54,621 nt of DNA from Gnomoniopsis sp. IMI 355080 (GCA_027946555.1 JAPEVC010000230.1:1-54621), one strand, 5' to 3'. Shown: positions 1 through 12,146, counted from the first letter of the stretch. The notes: a model not told the origin generated them from the sequence alone. Made by a program: numbers and translations.

Positions 1-2603
1 GTGGGTGGGAGGCTGTACTATGATATTGTAGTGATGATCGATGCCTATAGCAAGTATAATGTACTGGGTGGAGGTACCTAAGTACATGCATTCGTCAACG
101 TTGAGTGGGCCGTGTTCCCTACACGAAGGCGAAATGGTCGTAGAAACGAGAAGTCAGTAGACTGGTAGACACATCCTATGTAGTGCATCAACCACGTAAT
201 GAAGGCCCCTTGGATCTCGGGTGCTCCAGCTCCAGCCCATGCCAGAAACGGAAACAGCTACGGGATGAACGTGCCTTCGCCACGCTCTTTCTCCCTCTTT
301 CTCTTCACTTTTAAAATAACAAGTCGAAAATGCCTCCCGACTCCCGACGGCCCCTCCCCCACTAAAGTCTAGGTCAGGATGCGGGGCGCTAGAAAGACCC
401 GCTCAACCATCAAACGCCACCGTTTTTGCTGAGGAAAAATTGCCGAATGTGGTCTAACCTCTTTGTCGCCACCCAATCAAAATATTTCATGTTACAGGTC
501 AGGATGAACTTCACCAACCCCCCCCCCTTTCCCAAGTCTCGTGCCGCCATGACAAGATCCAACCCTTGTCTTCCCCGGATTTTGATTTTCTTGGCTTCTT
601 TTGACAAAGGCTTAGTAATCCCTCAAGACCTGCGTTCACCTTCTTTCGTGCAACTTTCAGGCAGGCCTGGCAGGTCGGTGCAGCTAAACCAATCGGACGA
701 TCTCTATTGCAGGTCGATTTCGGCTCCCACCACGCTTTTCTGAAATATATAATTTCCTCCCAATACTAACGTGCCTCTCCAAATACCCTCTGCTGCCTAT
801 TCCACCCTCTCCTCCCCTCTGTTTTTTCTTCCCTTTTTTGGTGTGGTTCTTGGAAGTCTATATCTCTTTCTCCTAAGCTGCAAGCACCCTGTCAAAGTCT
901 GCAACAAATGACTCGGTCTTATTTCGATGCGAACCGGGCACACGGGTGGTCGTCTTCCTGCCTAAGTTTCTAAGAATCTGACTTGGGATCGACGCTTCTC
1001 GGCTGATGCGCCGTTCGACCAGTTTCACCCCCCGGTGCTGGTTACTGGCTTTCGCGCTGAGTCCGAACGTAAATTCTCACAACATACCACAGCACTAAAG
1101 ATGCTGCCAAGAACCGTCCGCCCAACGGCGCTGTGTCACGATCGCGTCTGCAGCGCGTCCGCCAAGTACAAGTCGCCACACCAATTCCTCTTACATTCCT
1201 GCAATCACCCGTCTCAGACCCCAGCTCTTCGAGTTCTCTGTTGAGTGCCTTCAGCAGTTTGGTTGGGATCGGTCGTTCATTGTGACTCTCACGTAATCTT
1301 CGAATTTCCGAATTAACCTTTATTACAGCGTTTGGGTCATGCTCCCTCGTTAATAATATACACAGGTGCAAGCGGATAGCTCTCCGAATTGCAGATACTC
1401 TTTCTCAGCTAAAAACATGTCCCAGGTCCCTGTCCAGATGTCTTTGCTATCGTGGTTTCTCTGTCCTGTGGACATTCATTGAGCCCGACATAGCTATATT
1501 TGTGCAAGCCTGCCTGTTATGAGACCACTCATCCCTGATATGCTGAATCTGCGGTTTGTTGGCTCAATCAAAGCTTATATGAGCAAAGCAAGAGGTGGAC
1601 AGGATATTGCTGCACCTTCACAACAACCTGCTGGACCGGCCATGCGCACTATTGGCGGCACATCCAGGTACAAAAAAGGCCCCCCTGGATCTCAGGACAC
1701 TTGGGATGGGGTACTATCTACCACTTGCCTGAGCTTGGTGTCCAACATGGAGAGATCGAAAGAAATCATGCAAGTGCCCAATTCACATGGTGGTATCCCA
1801 ATCGCTATCCTCCAGAGCAGACTTCAACAGTGAGGTGTGGCCAAGGTACAGCTGACGAAGTTCAGTTGGGCAGCATCAAGGTAGAGCGTGTTCCTCACGT
1901 CATGAGCTCTCGAGACCCGATCCTGAGGGAACATCAAAGTCCTTGGCCTGTGCAAAACATGCACTCTATGGATATGAATTCATGGGAGCACAACAGGAAC
2001 TGAGTGGCATTTTCGAAGGGATTTATTGTATATAAGCCACCTTATGCAAGACTATAGAGTGTCTGCCAGCCTGCTGGCCCTAGTGGCTTCTGCCAGGGTT
2101 AACGAGTATTGATTATGGAGACAATGATGAATACAAGTAGGATGTGTGTAAGCAGTAATTCATCCATCCAGGGGTCTGGTGCCTGGCTCGACTGGCTGCA
2201 ATCTTTGTCGCCTTTTGAGGAGCAGGACCAAATGTGAACGCGCGAGATGCTTACTAGTTTGTATTCTCTCTTGGTATTATCTGTCACTACCTCAACCTAG
2301 GGGCCTGAAGTACAAGTCGACTCCTATGCATCTGTGTGTGGATGCTCAAGTACGGATATTGTGGGAATAGTGGCAATGAACATATCTGGAGGCGCACGCC
2401 AACTACGGTTGAGGTGCAGCAATGCCAGTCGTCATGGACAGCTGGCAACCAGCTAGCAATCCTCTGACCGGCACCCATAGCCCCCACTGCATTCCTTTCC
2501 CCCTGGACCAATACAACACAACAACCAAACCCCAACGATCGTGTTCGAATACATGACCCTGCCAATAGATGTGGTAGTTCAGTAAGGCTCGAATGGATGC
2601 TAA
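1..2603. other. gene-poor region, no supported gene
   Basis: I see no reading frame with a recognisable domain. Several frames of 60-110 codons overlap on both strands, most without a good ATG context or splice sites. Two overlapping plus-strand frames at about 1519-2003 are the least unlikely coding candidates, but their composition is unremarkable and neither resembles a family I know. A run of ten C lies at 518-527. The stretch ends at the stop codon of the minus-strand hydrolase. Confidence 0.5.
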
Positions 2604-3402
2604 TCATTCCACCTGCCCCGCCAATACACCCGCCAGCTCGTCAGGAACACTTGCAAATGCCGTGTGCCCGCCCGACACCGACACCTCTCGGAGGCCGAGG
2701 GTGTTGGTCCAGTGGTGCTGCGCAGCTGTGGGGAAAGCCTGATCGCCCTCACAGACGATATACGCCTTCGGAATAGTGATATCAGATACTGAAAAATCAA
2801 CCGGCTTTTCCAGAGCAGCATAAGATTGGGGTACCAAGGCGCTGAAATATTTGTCTGCTAACTCGTTTGATAAGTCGTTATATAAGACGCTCTTAGCCTT
2901 CTGATTAACCACAAGCTGAGTCTATTTCATTGTTAGCTAAGTTCCAGCCTTTGGATATGTTCAGACTTACAATACGTCCAGATTCGGTAATATGCTCCTG
3001 CCAAGGAGGGAGCATGTTCTGCATCAGGTCTGCTTGACTGATGCCATTAGATGGCATAACAAAAGCACAGAGGAAAAGAATTTGAAGGAATCCGCCAACT
3101 AGGCCTCGAGAATGCCGTTCAGCAACGCTTTGCCCACGTGTTGCTATACAGGCCGGAATGCCACCATACGAGTGCCCAATCAACACGACCTTTTTTCCCT
3201 GTGTAAAGAGAGGCTCAGCGGTTTGTAGAAGTGCCTCTACATCAGCTTCCCATGTGATGTCTTTCGCGTTGGTACCCATAGTAGGCAAAGCAGGTACAGC
3301 CAGGGTGTAGCCCAGCTTGGCGAGGGCTTCTTTGAGCGGCTCGTATAGCCAGGAAGGGTGCCAAGCGCCGTGGGCGAGCAGAAAAACGGGCTTCTCAGAC
3401 AT
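2604..3402 (-). CDS. alpha/beta hydrolase (small esterase-type)
   Basis: Two exons on the minus strand, 3402-2971 and 2915-2604, joined across a 55-bp intron (GTAAGT donor, TAGCTAAC branch, CAG acceptor, phase 0), give a 247-residue protein. The chain opens with the HGAWHP oxyanion-type segment of this family (residues 11-16). The nucleophile elbow is GHSYGG, with Ser as nucleophile. A late Asp lies in CEGDQ, and the catalytic His is in GGHTAF near the C-terminus, so the triad looks complete. Length and motif order fit the cytosolic plant-esterase/EstC-like AB-hydrolase group, which cleaves small esters. There is no signal peptide. The natural substrate cannot be read from the sequence. The gene is isolated in a gene-poor stretch. 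The ATG at 3402 fits the family N-terminus. Confidence 0.88.
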
Positions 3403-3521
3403 GACGGCAACAGATCAGGAGAACAACGTTCGCAATGATGATAAAGGTCTTTGGAGAAATCAGATGAGAGGGGAAGGCTGTCTGTCCAATGCTGGGCAGT
3501 TCACTGCGCGGCGCGACATAA

Positions 3522-3530
3522 TATAAATAG
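3522..3530 (-). promoter_or_regulatory. possible TATA element of the hydrolase gene
   Basis: On the minus strand this reads TATTTATA-like sequence, about 120 bp upstream of the hydrolase ATG at 3402. Position and composition suit a fungal core promoter, but the element is AT-rich on both strands and could be chance. Confidence 0.25.
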
Positions 3531-6450
3531 CTCTTCAAGCTGCCTCTTGACTGGTTCTGCATCACACGTCACAGGTGGTTCGTGCTGTGATGTGGATTCC
3601 GAGTCCACTTGAGTGCGCAAAGTAGACTGCAGTTGGGAGGCGTAAAATGACCGACAGTCCCGGCAGTCGAGGTCCGGGCGCCTCGCAGGTTGTTGCCGGT
3701 CACGGAGGTCACAGAAGGACGCGGCCAGGCGGGATTGTTTTCAATTTATTCCCAGGCTGGCATTCAAATTACATATATAAGAAAGGGCCGTTGGGGGTGA
3801 GGACTGACGATGCCGGTAGGCACCGCTGAGCACCAATTGAGGCCCAACTCCGTACTCTTTGTGATTCTCAGAATGAGCAAGATGCCTTTCAGGATGGGAA
3901 GTTTAGGAGCGCTGGCCAAGATGCAAAGTGGAGATGCTATGCCATTCCTGAAGCCGTCACCTTGTCCGAAGTGTCTGTTGTCTGTCTCTTTCAGTCTCTT
4001 CCATACACGGTCCAGACGTTCGCCTTTCCGAGCTCCTTGTTTCTGTTCGATTCAGTCGATGGTCGCAGGGCTCGAGAAAGGACTTCGAAGGGGGGATAGC
4101 CTGTGCGACTTGTTTAGTCCGAGCGGGCCCGAAATGGTATCGTCGCACTTCCAGAAACGAGGTGCCCTGCAAGCAGGACAGGCCCGTCTGAAAAGCGGGC
4201 TCTCGACCTGCCCATACAATCTTCGACCACGGGAAGTTAGCGAGGATCCTCGTGCAGCGATAGAGATCAGCAGGGCGGGAAGTGGTCGAGTTGAGGGGCG
4301 TGCAAAGCAAGAGTCTCAGAGTCTAATTAAAACATGCCACCATGGGGTTGGTCTGGAATAATAGGAATCTTTCTCATCATGGACCCGGGGTCGTTTGTTG
4401 GAGCGGAGAAATCGAGAGACAAGGAGATGGCTTACCTGGACACACGGTCGCATAGTGGACAGAAATTGCTGTAGTCCGCCAGTTGATGCAGCGGCGTAGC
4501 CTGTTTCGGAAGCTTGTATAATGCGACAGAAGGTGCTGATGAAGGGCAAGGAGTCGATGAGCAAATTGTCGTAAGAAAGCTTGCCAAAATCGGCACTGTT
4601 GTTCCTACCGATTGGCAAGAAAACAAATTGCTCGACCGGCTGGAAGCTTCCCCATTTTGTTTTCCTTCTGTGTCGTCCTTATCGCGGAAGCGAAGAGAAT
4701 TGCAAGCTAGGCTCGAAGGGACCGCGGCTGATTATAAGCGTCGTAAAGTGGATACCACACGTGATACGGACCGTACAGCATGAGCTGAATCGGGTTGACT
4801 GGTCTGAAATGCATATCTCAGAGACGCATGCACCCGAAAGTCTGTCCAGATGTATTTGCCAAGAGGTTGAGAAAAAGTATGGCTGCCCAGGGGGGAAACT
4901 TTCTTTTCTTCCCTCTGGATGGGGGACCTCGACTGATCTCAAGCCAAACCTGCCCTAGCCCATACTGTGAAAACTAAGATGATAATTGGGTAGGTTTGAC
5001 CCTGTGTCTATATTTTAATCCCCCAGTTTCGGAAATTCCGATTGGCAAATGGATGTTTGAAGATCTAGATCGGAAATTCACTTCATCAGTAAATTTAATC
5101 CAACGGAGATACTCACCATCTATGCCAAAGTATGTTGCCACTGATCTGCGTGAAGTTCATGATCCAGGATAAGGTTCAGGCGTTGATTTGGCGAAATGCA
5201 GATATTGATGACCCACAACACCGTTCACATGTTGCGAGGGGTGATGGACGTGTTGCTATTGCGTTGATTTTGTTTGCAGTGGTCAGTTGTAAATGGACAG
5301 GTTCTATAAGGCTCTGCCGATGAGGATCGAAACAGAAGAAGCGTATAAAATAGGTAGAAGATTATGGTAGAAGATTATTGTGCAAAATGTGTGAAAGAGG
5401 CGAGTAAGTGCTACTAGCGAGGTCGGCAAGTACCTAGAGAATCTTCGAGTCGCTGAACACTTCGATGCCTTGATAAAGTTGATAAATCTAAGGCGAGACC
5501 AGCAAGCATAAACTACCTACTTAATCTTGATGATGGGGTATAAAACGTGGCACCAGCTAATATGGTTCGTTTATGATGCGCACTGGAAGACAGACACAAG
5601 TCCATTTTCTACGACAAGCAAGAATGCAAATCGACTGTATTTTGATAGGGTATAGAAATAATGGACCCCTATTTCACAATGAGTGAGCGTGTTGAACGTA
5701 TTCGTTACCTACCTATGCCCCAGCCCAAATGAGCTCTAATCATATTTCCTTAGATCCTCGGATCCTCTGCCGGGCCATAGGCCCCAGGTCATTTCCGAGC
5801 TCAATCCGTAAGTCAGTTTCATTGCCTTCATGCTTGACCATGAACTCCATCGAGAGAGTGATCGAGGTTCGGCGCCCATAAATCCGATGAATCGCTTATT
5901 GCAGACATTTTCAATTCCAGTGCGGCCAGTATGGATGTTTGGGCTGTCAACTTGTTCGCTTGGATATATATTACAGAATTTCTACAAGTAGACAAATAGA
6001 TCTTAGTCGCCTCCAGAAACCAGGTGGAAAGTATCAGCACAGCCGCATTGAACATGTAGATCCTTCACTCCAGGAAGCCATCAAAACCTCAAAGCGCCTC
6101 GAGTCGCGCTTCTGAGGGCCAGACAGCGGCACTAATACCAACGAGCACTCTATGTGCTAATCCTCAACCTTCAGACTTCGGCCGGATGTCTGCTTTAGTT
6201 GATGTGGTGCACCTCTGTCTTGGCCAGGGTATCTCATGCGCCATGCAAATCTCATGCGCCATGCAAAACCGTGCGTGCAGCTCGTCCTTCCATCGACTGC
6301 CTTTGGCAATTTGCTTCGCCTGCCTACTCTGCTGCAAAAAGAGGTCTGTTTTGGAAGACCACTTGCATGCATCCCGGTTGGCACTGCGAATATAGTGACG
6401 GGTCTCGACATGTCGACGCGCAGCTCCGTAAGCCTTGCTGTCTCTGCCGC
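3531..6450. other. gene-poor region, about 2.9 kb
   Basis: No recognisable gene. Frames at 3810-4361 (plus, 183 codons) and 4514-4783 (plus, 89 codons) are open. The first looks like chance sequence. The second has a lysine/arginine-rich, helix-like end (RKRRELQARLE) but no recognised domain. From about 5330 to 6060 the DNA is AT-rich and without coding signal. The region ends with the 3' flank of the mL49 gene. Confidence 0.5.
6231..6266. repeat. 18-bp direct tandem duplication
   Basis: The 18-bp unit starting ATCTCATGCG occurs twice head to tail, at 6231-6248 and 6249-6266, with no mismatch. It lies about 185 bp downstream of the mL49 stop codon, outside the coding sequence. It is probably a replication-slippage duplication. 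Confidence 0.85.
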
Positions 6451-6991
6451 TTAAAACCCACGAGCTTCTAGCCAAGTCTTCACTTTTCCCAAATGCCATC
6501 CCTATTACAAGGTCAGCAATAGCTTCAAGATTTGCCAACGATGGCGCTTTAAAGGCCCGTCTGATCTGGCTCACCTTTATCTTTACATGCCCTGTAACCG
6601 GGTTGATGTTGACATCGTGCTTCTTGAACTTCAGCTCGTTTATAAGGTCGTTCTTCAGATCCTGTACATTCCCTTCAATTTTCTTTATGACCGTCTCTTT
6701 CCTCGTACCACCAGATCTTTCGTCGTCGTAGACAGAGACATTATTTGATTGTGTTCGTCCCACAAGGTATGTAAGCCGACGCGGGGTTGATGCCGTTGAG
6801 GATGTTTTAGTGGCACTTTCGAGTTTTGCTGCTTTTAAATGGAGACCCGACTGGCTTGGTGTCTCTGTTGGCGCTGCTGCCTCGGTTGTGAGGAATCGGC
6901 TGGTGTAGAAGAGAGAAGAGCGAGAGGCGGTCGCAGGAATGATACGCCTGGATGCCGAGGCGGCTGTTCGAAGGGGTGTCTGGCGCAACAT
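6451..6991 (-). CDS. IMG2: mitochondrial large ribosomal subunit protein mL49 (Img2 family)
   Basis: Two exons, 6991-6575 and 6501-6451, joined across a 73-bp intron (GTGAGC donor, TTGCTGAC branch, TAG acceptor, phase 0), give 155 residues. The first roughly 45 residues are rich in Arg, Ser, Thr and Ala with almost no acids, as in a mitochondrial import sequence. The core carries the family signature YLVGRTQSNNVSVY, then a KKIEG block and NPVTGHVKIK. The second exon supplies the conserved end GWHLGKVKTW...RGF followed by TAA. Reading through the intron gives a longer frame whose C-terminus is unrelated to the family and is certainly wrong. The ATG at 6991 is the first one compatible with an import sequence. 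The protein is a structural component of the mitoribosome. It is transcribed divergently from eIF3e. Confidence 0.92.
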
Positions 6992-7528
6992 GTTGAACAA
7001 TCTCTCTCGAACAAATACCAAGGAATCCGAACAGGAATTTGGATGATGTGCGGGTCAGCGAAGGCCTGTTGTTGCTGTTGTCGTCGTCGTCGTCGTTGTC
7101 GCCGTCGTCGTGGTCAGAGCTTGGGCAAAAAAGAAGCTTGACGTCGGCTAGTCGGGACCGCGACCGGCCCACGCACTTGCCAGGCACGGAACGGCAAAAT
7201 GGAAAGAGCGATGAACCAATCAACGCCTAGCACATGTGGACCCCACGAAACCGGGCACTAGCGAGGCAGAACTTTGTTAGAGCAAAGACAGGAACAATGC
7301 TGGTTTTTGGTGAGCCCCGCCATTCATCTTCCACCTTCATCGAACCGCGCTTTTCTCGCAAATCCCAACCAAGGCGCGACACCGTCCCTGTCAGTCACTC
7401 CCTCCTGACTTGACACTGTCTTCGACCTCAAGTCACCGATCTTCCGCCTCCCCGACTGAGACTTGCGCGAAGAACATACAACCTCCTGGACCTCATCTCA
7501 GATACCGAAGATCACACACGCACACACC
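6992..7528. promoter_or_regulatory. shared divergent promoter region of mL49 and eIF3e
   Basis: These 537 bp separate the ATGs of two divergently transcribed translation genes, one mitochondrial and one cytosolic. They contain an imperfect GTT/TCG trinucleotide tract at about 7067-7112. The 3' part is pyrimidine-rich with CACACA runs just before the eIF3e ATG, typical of fungal housekeeping leaders. No individual factor site is claimed. Confidence 0.55.
7067..7112. repeat. imperfect GTT/TCG trinucleotide repeat
   Basis: A tract of GTT, TCG and GCC triplets upstream of the mL49 ATG. On the opposite strand it would read as Asp/Asn codons, but it lies outside the mL49 coding frame. It is a simple-sequence repeat within the shared promoter. 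Confidence 0.75.
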
Positions 7529-8941
7529 ATGGCGGACCTCGCAGTTTCCGAGTTCGACCTGCTGCCCAAGCTTGTCACCAGACTCGACCGACACCTTATC
7601 TTTCCTCTCCTCGAGTTCAGCAGCGGGCAACTAGAGAACGAGGATGGCCAGTCTGTTGATGCTGAGAAGACCCGCGAGCTGCTCAAGGCCAAGTTCGAGC
7701 TGCTGAAGAAGACCAACATGACCGACTACGTCGCCAACCTTTACTGCGATCTCGAGGGCCTGCAAGACCCACCAAAAGAGTATACCGACAAGAGGCAAAA
7801 GGTCATCGAGACCCTTGAGAAGTTCGAGGAGTCTACCGCCAGGATCACAGAGCTGTTGCAGACCGAGGAGGTTGTCTCGAACTTGCGAAGCGACAAGGTT
7901 GCCAACTTGGCCTTCTTGAAGAAGGATCACGATGTACGTGCGACATGCGCCTAGTTCCGCAATTTCGAGTGTTCGGCGAAAGCTGGTTCAGGCTCCGGAT
8001 ATACATGCTAATGTGCACTTTGACAGGTCACCATCGAGATGGTCAACGCGCTCTACGATTTTGGCAACTTCCAGTATAGCTGCGGCAACTATGCTGCCGC
8101 CGCCGATCTGCTCTACCAATTCCGTGTCCTGTCCACCGACGATGACAAGGTCTCGGCAGCAACTTGGGGAAAGCTTGCCTCCGAAATTCTGACCACCAAC
8201 TGGGAGGGTGCTATGGAGGAGATGACCAAGGTGAAAGAGGGCATCGACAATAAGCTGTACAACAACCCGCTTGCACAGCTTCAACACCGCACTTGGCTCA
8301 TTCACTGGGCCCTGTTCCCCCTGTTCAACAGCGACTCCTCGCGCGACGCCCTCCTCGAAATGTTTTTCCGTCCCGAATACATCAACACCATCCAGACCTC
8401 TTGCCCTTGGATCCTACGCTACTTGGCTGCCGCTGTAATTACCGGCCGCGGGCGGGCGCGCAACTCTGGTGTCCAACAGAAGCAGCTGAAGGACATTGTG
8501 CGCATTGTACGACAGGAGGCATACGAGTACAACGACCCGCTCACCGAGTTCGTGCGCGCGCTGTCTATCGACTTTGATTTCGAGGAAGCCCAGCGCCAGC
8601 TCACCTTGGCCGAGGAGGTCCTGCGCACCGACTTCTTCCTCAGCGCATCTGTCGACGCCTTTGTCGATAACGCCCGCCACCTGATTTTCGAGAGCTACTG
8701 CAAGATTCACGCGCGCATCGACATTCAGGGCCTGAGCGCTAGCCTCGGTTTGAACAACGAGGACGGCGAGAAGTGGATTGTCAACCTCATCCGGGACACG
8801 CGCCTGGACGCCAAGATCGATTCCAAGGAAGGGACAGTCATCATGAACCACCCACCCAGCAGTGTCTATCAGCAGGTCATTGAGCGGACAAAGGGAGGAT
8901 TCTTCAGGACGCAAGTGCTGAATGCCGCAGTAGCACGGTAG
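7529..8941 (+). CDS. INT6: eukaryotic translation initiation factor 3 subunit E (eIF3e/Int6)
   Basis: Two exons, 7529-7933 and 8027-8941, flank a 93-bp intron (GTACGT donor, TGCTAATG branch, CAG acceptor, phase 0), giving 439 residues. The N-terminus has the eIF3e signature with LLPKLVTRLDRHLIFPLLEF at residues 9-28, followed by the helical N-terminal domain. Exon 2 continues with NALYDFGNFQYSCGNY, then a run of helical repeats and a C-terminal PCI domain, with IFESYCKIHARID in its winged-helix part and MNHPPSSVYQQVIERT near the end. Length is normal for the family. The protein is a PCI subunit of the cytoplasmic eIF3 complex that organises 43S preinitiation complexes. No abnormality is seen. 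Confidence 0.96.
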
Positions 8942-10035
8942 GGGGACGCTCTGGGCAGGATGTTGGACAGCAGTGATGTCTTGGGGCGCACGTTAATTGA
9001 GCAAAAGAGGAAGCGGTGGGTTCATAGCACTTCGGCTTCTTGTGTTTACTACGGGCACATGGCGTCTTGCGGAAGGATGGTCTTTCCGGGGATTTGAAAA
9101 GGGGTACTTTATGTCAAATGAATAGACAAAATCAACCCTCAAGTTCTTTTTAGTGGTCTGCATTCTGGAAACCTGTTGATACGTTGGAGCACAAGGATTC
9201 AGCTGCTGCAGGGGGCTGACTCCGTTAGTATTATGAATCGAAGTGACCTGGAGATGGATGATTTGGGGGATCTTAGGGGGCACTCGACACGGATTCTCTG
9301 GTATATGTCATCTTCGACCAGAGTGTCATCAAAAGCCTGGCATGAGGGACGGCATGTGCTGGAAAGCAGGGTTATTAGTCTGGCTGTGTGGATCCATAAC
9401 CGGAGTCAGCTCCGTCAACCATGCGGGCGCGCATACAATCCCAGCCTTCCAGCCTTAAAGTTCCGACAATCTGGTGACAGCGAGCAGAGAAATCCGGGGT
9501 AATTATTCTTGGCCGAACCATATGTCCCTAATTATACCGCCCAATCCACAATTGTTGTGCAGGTCGTCCTACATGTTCTTTCGGGATTTCCAGGCTCAAT
9601 CTTCGAAGGCTGACATGACAGGACGGGATCACGCCACGGTGGGATGCTCCGCCGCCAAGAATCACACCACGCGAGCCAGCTGACTACCCTTTCAAGCCTG
9701 AAAACACGCCCCATGGTGCAAATCGGAATATCCTGTCGAACCATTCGTATGAAAAGATGACCGGAACATTGCGAGGTTGCTACGATTTTGTTTGCGTGCA
9801 AGGTAGGTATATAACGGGGACTGAGTTCCACGATGCTACAAGTGTGGCTTTGGTGGCACCATCGCATAGCACTTGCATTGAAACAACCACACAATTCTAA
9901 GACATTGTCAACTGAGACTCGACGCATCTCTACATCACACACTGCTACATTCACACCTGCGAACTCAACAACAATAACGAAAACTGCGATAATTATACCG
10001 TTCTCTCTACTTTGAAACCTACCAACCCTGCCACC
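8942..10035. other. intergenic region downstream of eIF3e
   Basis: It holds the eIF3e 3' flank and the 5' flank of the small B12D-type gene. A TATATAA-like stretch occurs near 9808. The last 150 bp before the next ATG are rich in A and C, with CAACAA runs, like a fungal 5' leader. Frames on the minus strand (9532-10188) are the antisense of this leader and of the next gene. I see no other gene. Confidence 0.55.
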
Positions 10036-10387
10036 ATGCGTCCCACACCTAGACTGTTCCACCAAGTGGTCAAGGCCCCGTCCATGATGCAGCGCCTTGC
10101 TTCCAGCCCTATGAAGCCGCCTGCGGAGGCATATCCGCTTATGATTCTTATTACTGGAATGGTGAGTCGCGCCATTGTTTTTGTGCACTGTGTCTTTACA
10201 TAGTAATGTTTTTATTTCTATTTTTCTATTTTCTCCTCTTCACCTTCATGGGACGTGTGACTGATTTGTTTGTTCCGTGCAACAGTTGTCCTTTGGTGTA
10301 TACTCCGCTTACCGCGAAATCCGATACGACAAAAACTTGAGGCTTCAGAGGCAGAATGCTGCAGCGTACATTTCGCATGCACACTAA
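10036..10387 (+). CDS. small mitochondrial membrane protein, B12D/MLRQ (NDUFA4-like) family
   Basis: Two short exons, 10036-10161 and 10286-10387, separated by a 124-bp intron (GTGAGT donor, CAG acceptor, phase 0), encode 75 residues. The chain starts MRPTPRLFHQ and continues with a basic segment and PPAEAYPLM. One hydrophobic helix spans about residues 34-52, interrupted by the splice junction. After it come the basic motif YREIRYDKNLRLQRQN and a short polar end. This matches the Pro/Tyr-Pro-Leu, helix, Arg plus charged-tail plan of the B12D/MLRQ family, small subunits associated with respiratory complexes in the inner mitochondrial membrane. Family assignment is from the motif plan only. 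Because each exon is so short, a frame-length scan would miss the gene. Confidence 0.68.
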
Positions 10388-10391
10388 AAGG

Positions 10392-10408
10392 GAGAGAGAG
10401 AGAGAGAG
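10392..10408. repeat. GA dinucleotide repeat
   Basis: About eight GA units, beginning four bases after the stop codon of the B12D-type gene, so it lies in its 3' untranslated region. Confidence 0.85.
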
Positions 10409-12137
10409 CTGGCATCGCAAGCATGGAGTCTTTTGCTAATTGTTGGGGCTTGGGTGGGCGGTTGGGTGCAGGTGAATGAATACCCTTGTTTTGTGTAGGC
10501 GTTCATGGTTTTCGGCCTAATATTTTGATCAACACTTTATGTTGCTATACTACTTGGCAAATACAAAAAATTTGAAAGATAATTACCCAATATTTGTCCA
10601 CCAAACCAAAGGACATAATCGGCCTTCAGGCCCGGACCTGCTGCGGCTCTGGGCAGCCTGTCACGACTCACCACCGCGACCAAAACATGTCTAGGTATCG
10701 TCGCACAGCCGTGCATTTGACTCTGCAGTTTTTCAGGAAGATTTTGAAGATACTCTTGCATGTTTGCCTTATGACATGGCCTCCCGCATAAGCCATGACT
10801 GGTGCCACAGTCCAGATCTCGATACATTCGGCTTTTCTTGACTTGCTTATACTCCTCTTCCCTACTTCACCGAGTATCTAGTGTTCAACAGAATAAACTC
10901 GGCGGGAGCTGGCAAGCTGAACCAATGGATTCAACGCCATTAGTCGCCATTATACTAAGCAAGATCAACACTGCCACAGCAGCCGAAGAACAACTTGACA
11001 GCCTAGCTAGGTAGTGGAAAGACGGATCCTCGCCACCAGTCGGCTAGGTACCTGGATTGATGAGCTACCGGCTACCTAATAAAGTATATTCTCTTTAGTG
11101 TTGTACGGGATCTCTGTCACCCGCCGCACACGTCATTTTGCTTCTAGTTGGTGTGGCGGCTGTGATTCCACAAAGTCACTTCTTGGGCCAAGCCGCCTAC
11201 CGTCATTATTTGTTGCTAAAGTCATATTTTCGTGCGGGCGCTGGGCGGGGGCGGACTCGTTACGAATGAAATTCCCCAAGTTAGAACGGAGGTGAAGGGC
11301 GTGCGCTCACCCGTGCTCGCCTTGGAAATCGGGAACGTGCCATAGGTGAATGTTTATCAAGGATGGCACATCACAAAGAGAGCACCACCCGTTGAAGATC
11401 CGCGGAATTAGCCCGAGTATGTCAAGGCGTGAAATGTCTTGTCATGTGTGTGTGGCGTTCGTTGCTGAGATCCTCACAACTAGCGTCCCGGTAATAACAG
11501 GTTGGCCGCCGTTGGTAAATACACAACCCCTCATGCCCCCCAGCGAATAGTGCTATTCCCACGATACATATCCGAGGCCAAAATCGTGGGCGGGGTTGGT
11601 TGCGATTTGACCACGACCAGGGCTTCCAGGAAAGCAATCTATGAGACAACGCAAACAGTGAAGGTCCATTACACAGGGGCCGAGACGCTTTAAGTGAGGG
11701 AAGTGACTCTCCGAGATTTTAAAAATCGTCGGCCCGTTATGTCCGGAAAGACATGGGCACAGAATCAAATGTTTCACTAAGGGTGAATCAAGATTTGCAT
11801 TGTCGCCTCGAGCCCACAAGCCATCGGCCAAGACACTCAAGAAACTTGGGAAAGTCAACGACAAAGAAAAGGCCTAGCCGAGGTCAATTCCAGGAACATT
11901 CCCGGCCTAGGGCTCACCAAAAGCTGGCCAGTCAACTACCGTGCAATTCAAGCCATAATCTATCTAGTACGCCTATGGTAGCTGGACACTAGTTGGCACT
12001 AGTTCGGGCATCTTGATATCCGACTAAAATGTCCTTTTGACAGTCACACTCCAAGACCAAGTTGAATACACAGAGCTGGGCGCGGTAGTGCAGCGAGAAA
12101 TAAAGTAGATGGTATTCGTATTGTGTTGATGCTATGA
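10409..12137. other. gene-free region, about 1.7 kb
   Basis: Nothing with domain character is seen on either strand. The open frames are below about 105 codons, overlap antisense to each other, and lack splice-site support. The region separates the housekeeping block from the accessory block that starts with the peroxygenase-like gene. Confidence 0.55.
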
Positions 12138-12146
12138 TATATATAA
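12138..12146 (+). promoter_or_regulatory. probable TATA box of the peroxygenase-like gene
   Basis: TATATATAA lies 121 bp upstream of the ATG at 12267, in the right orientation and followed by a pyrimidine/AC-rich leader. Strong TATA boxes are common on regulated secreted-enzyme genes of fungi. This is positional inference only. Confidence 0.4.

Noticed and set aside
6164..7021. A 285-codon minus-strand frame over mL49
   Set aside because: It begins at TTG and reads through the 73-bp intron. The conserved C-terminus GWHLGKVKTW...RGF is recovered only after splicing, so the last 145 codons are not real.
8414..8914. A 166-codon minus-strand frame opposite eIF3e exon 2
   Set aside because: Antisense shadow of a well-conserved gene; codon periodicity belongs to the plus strand.
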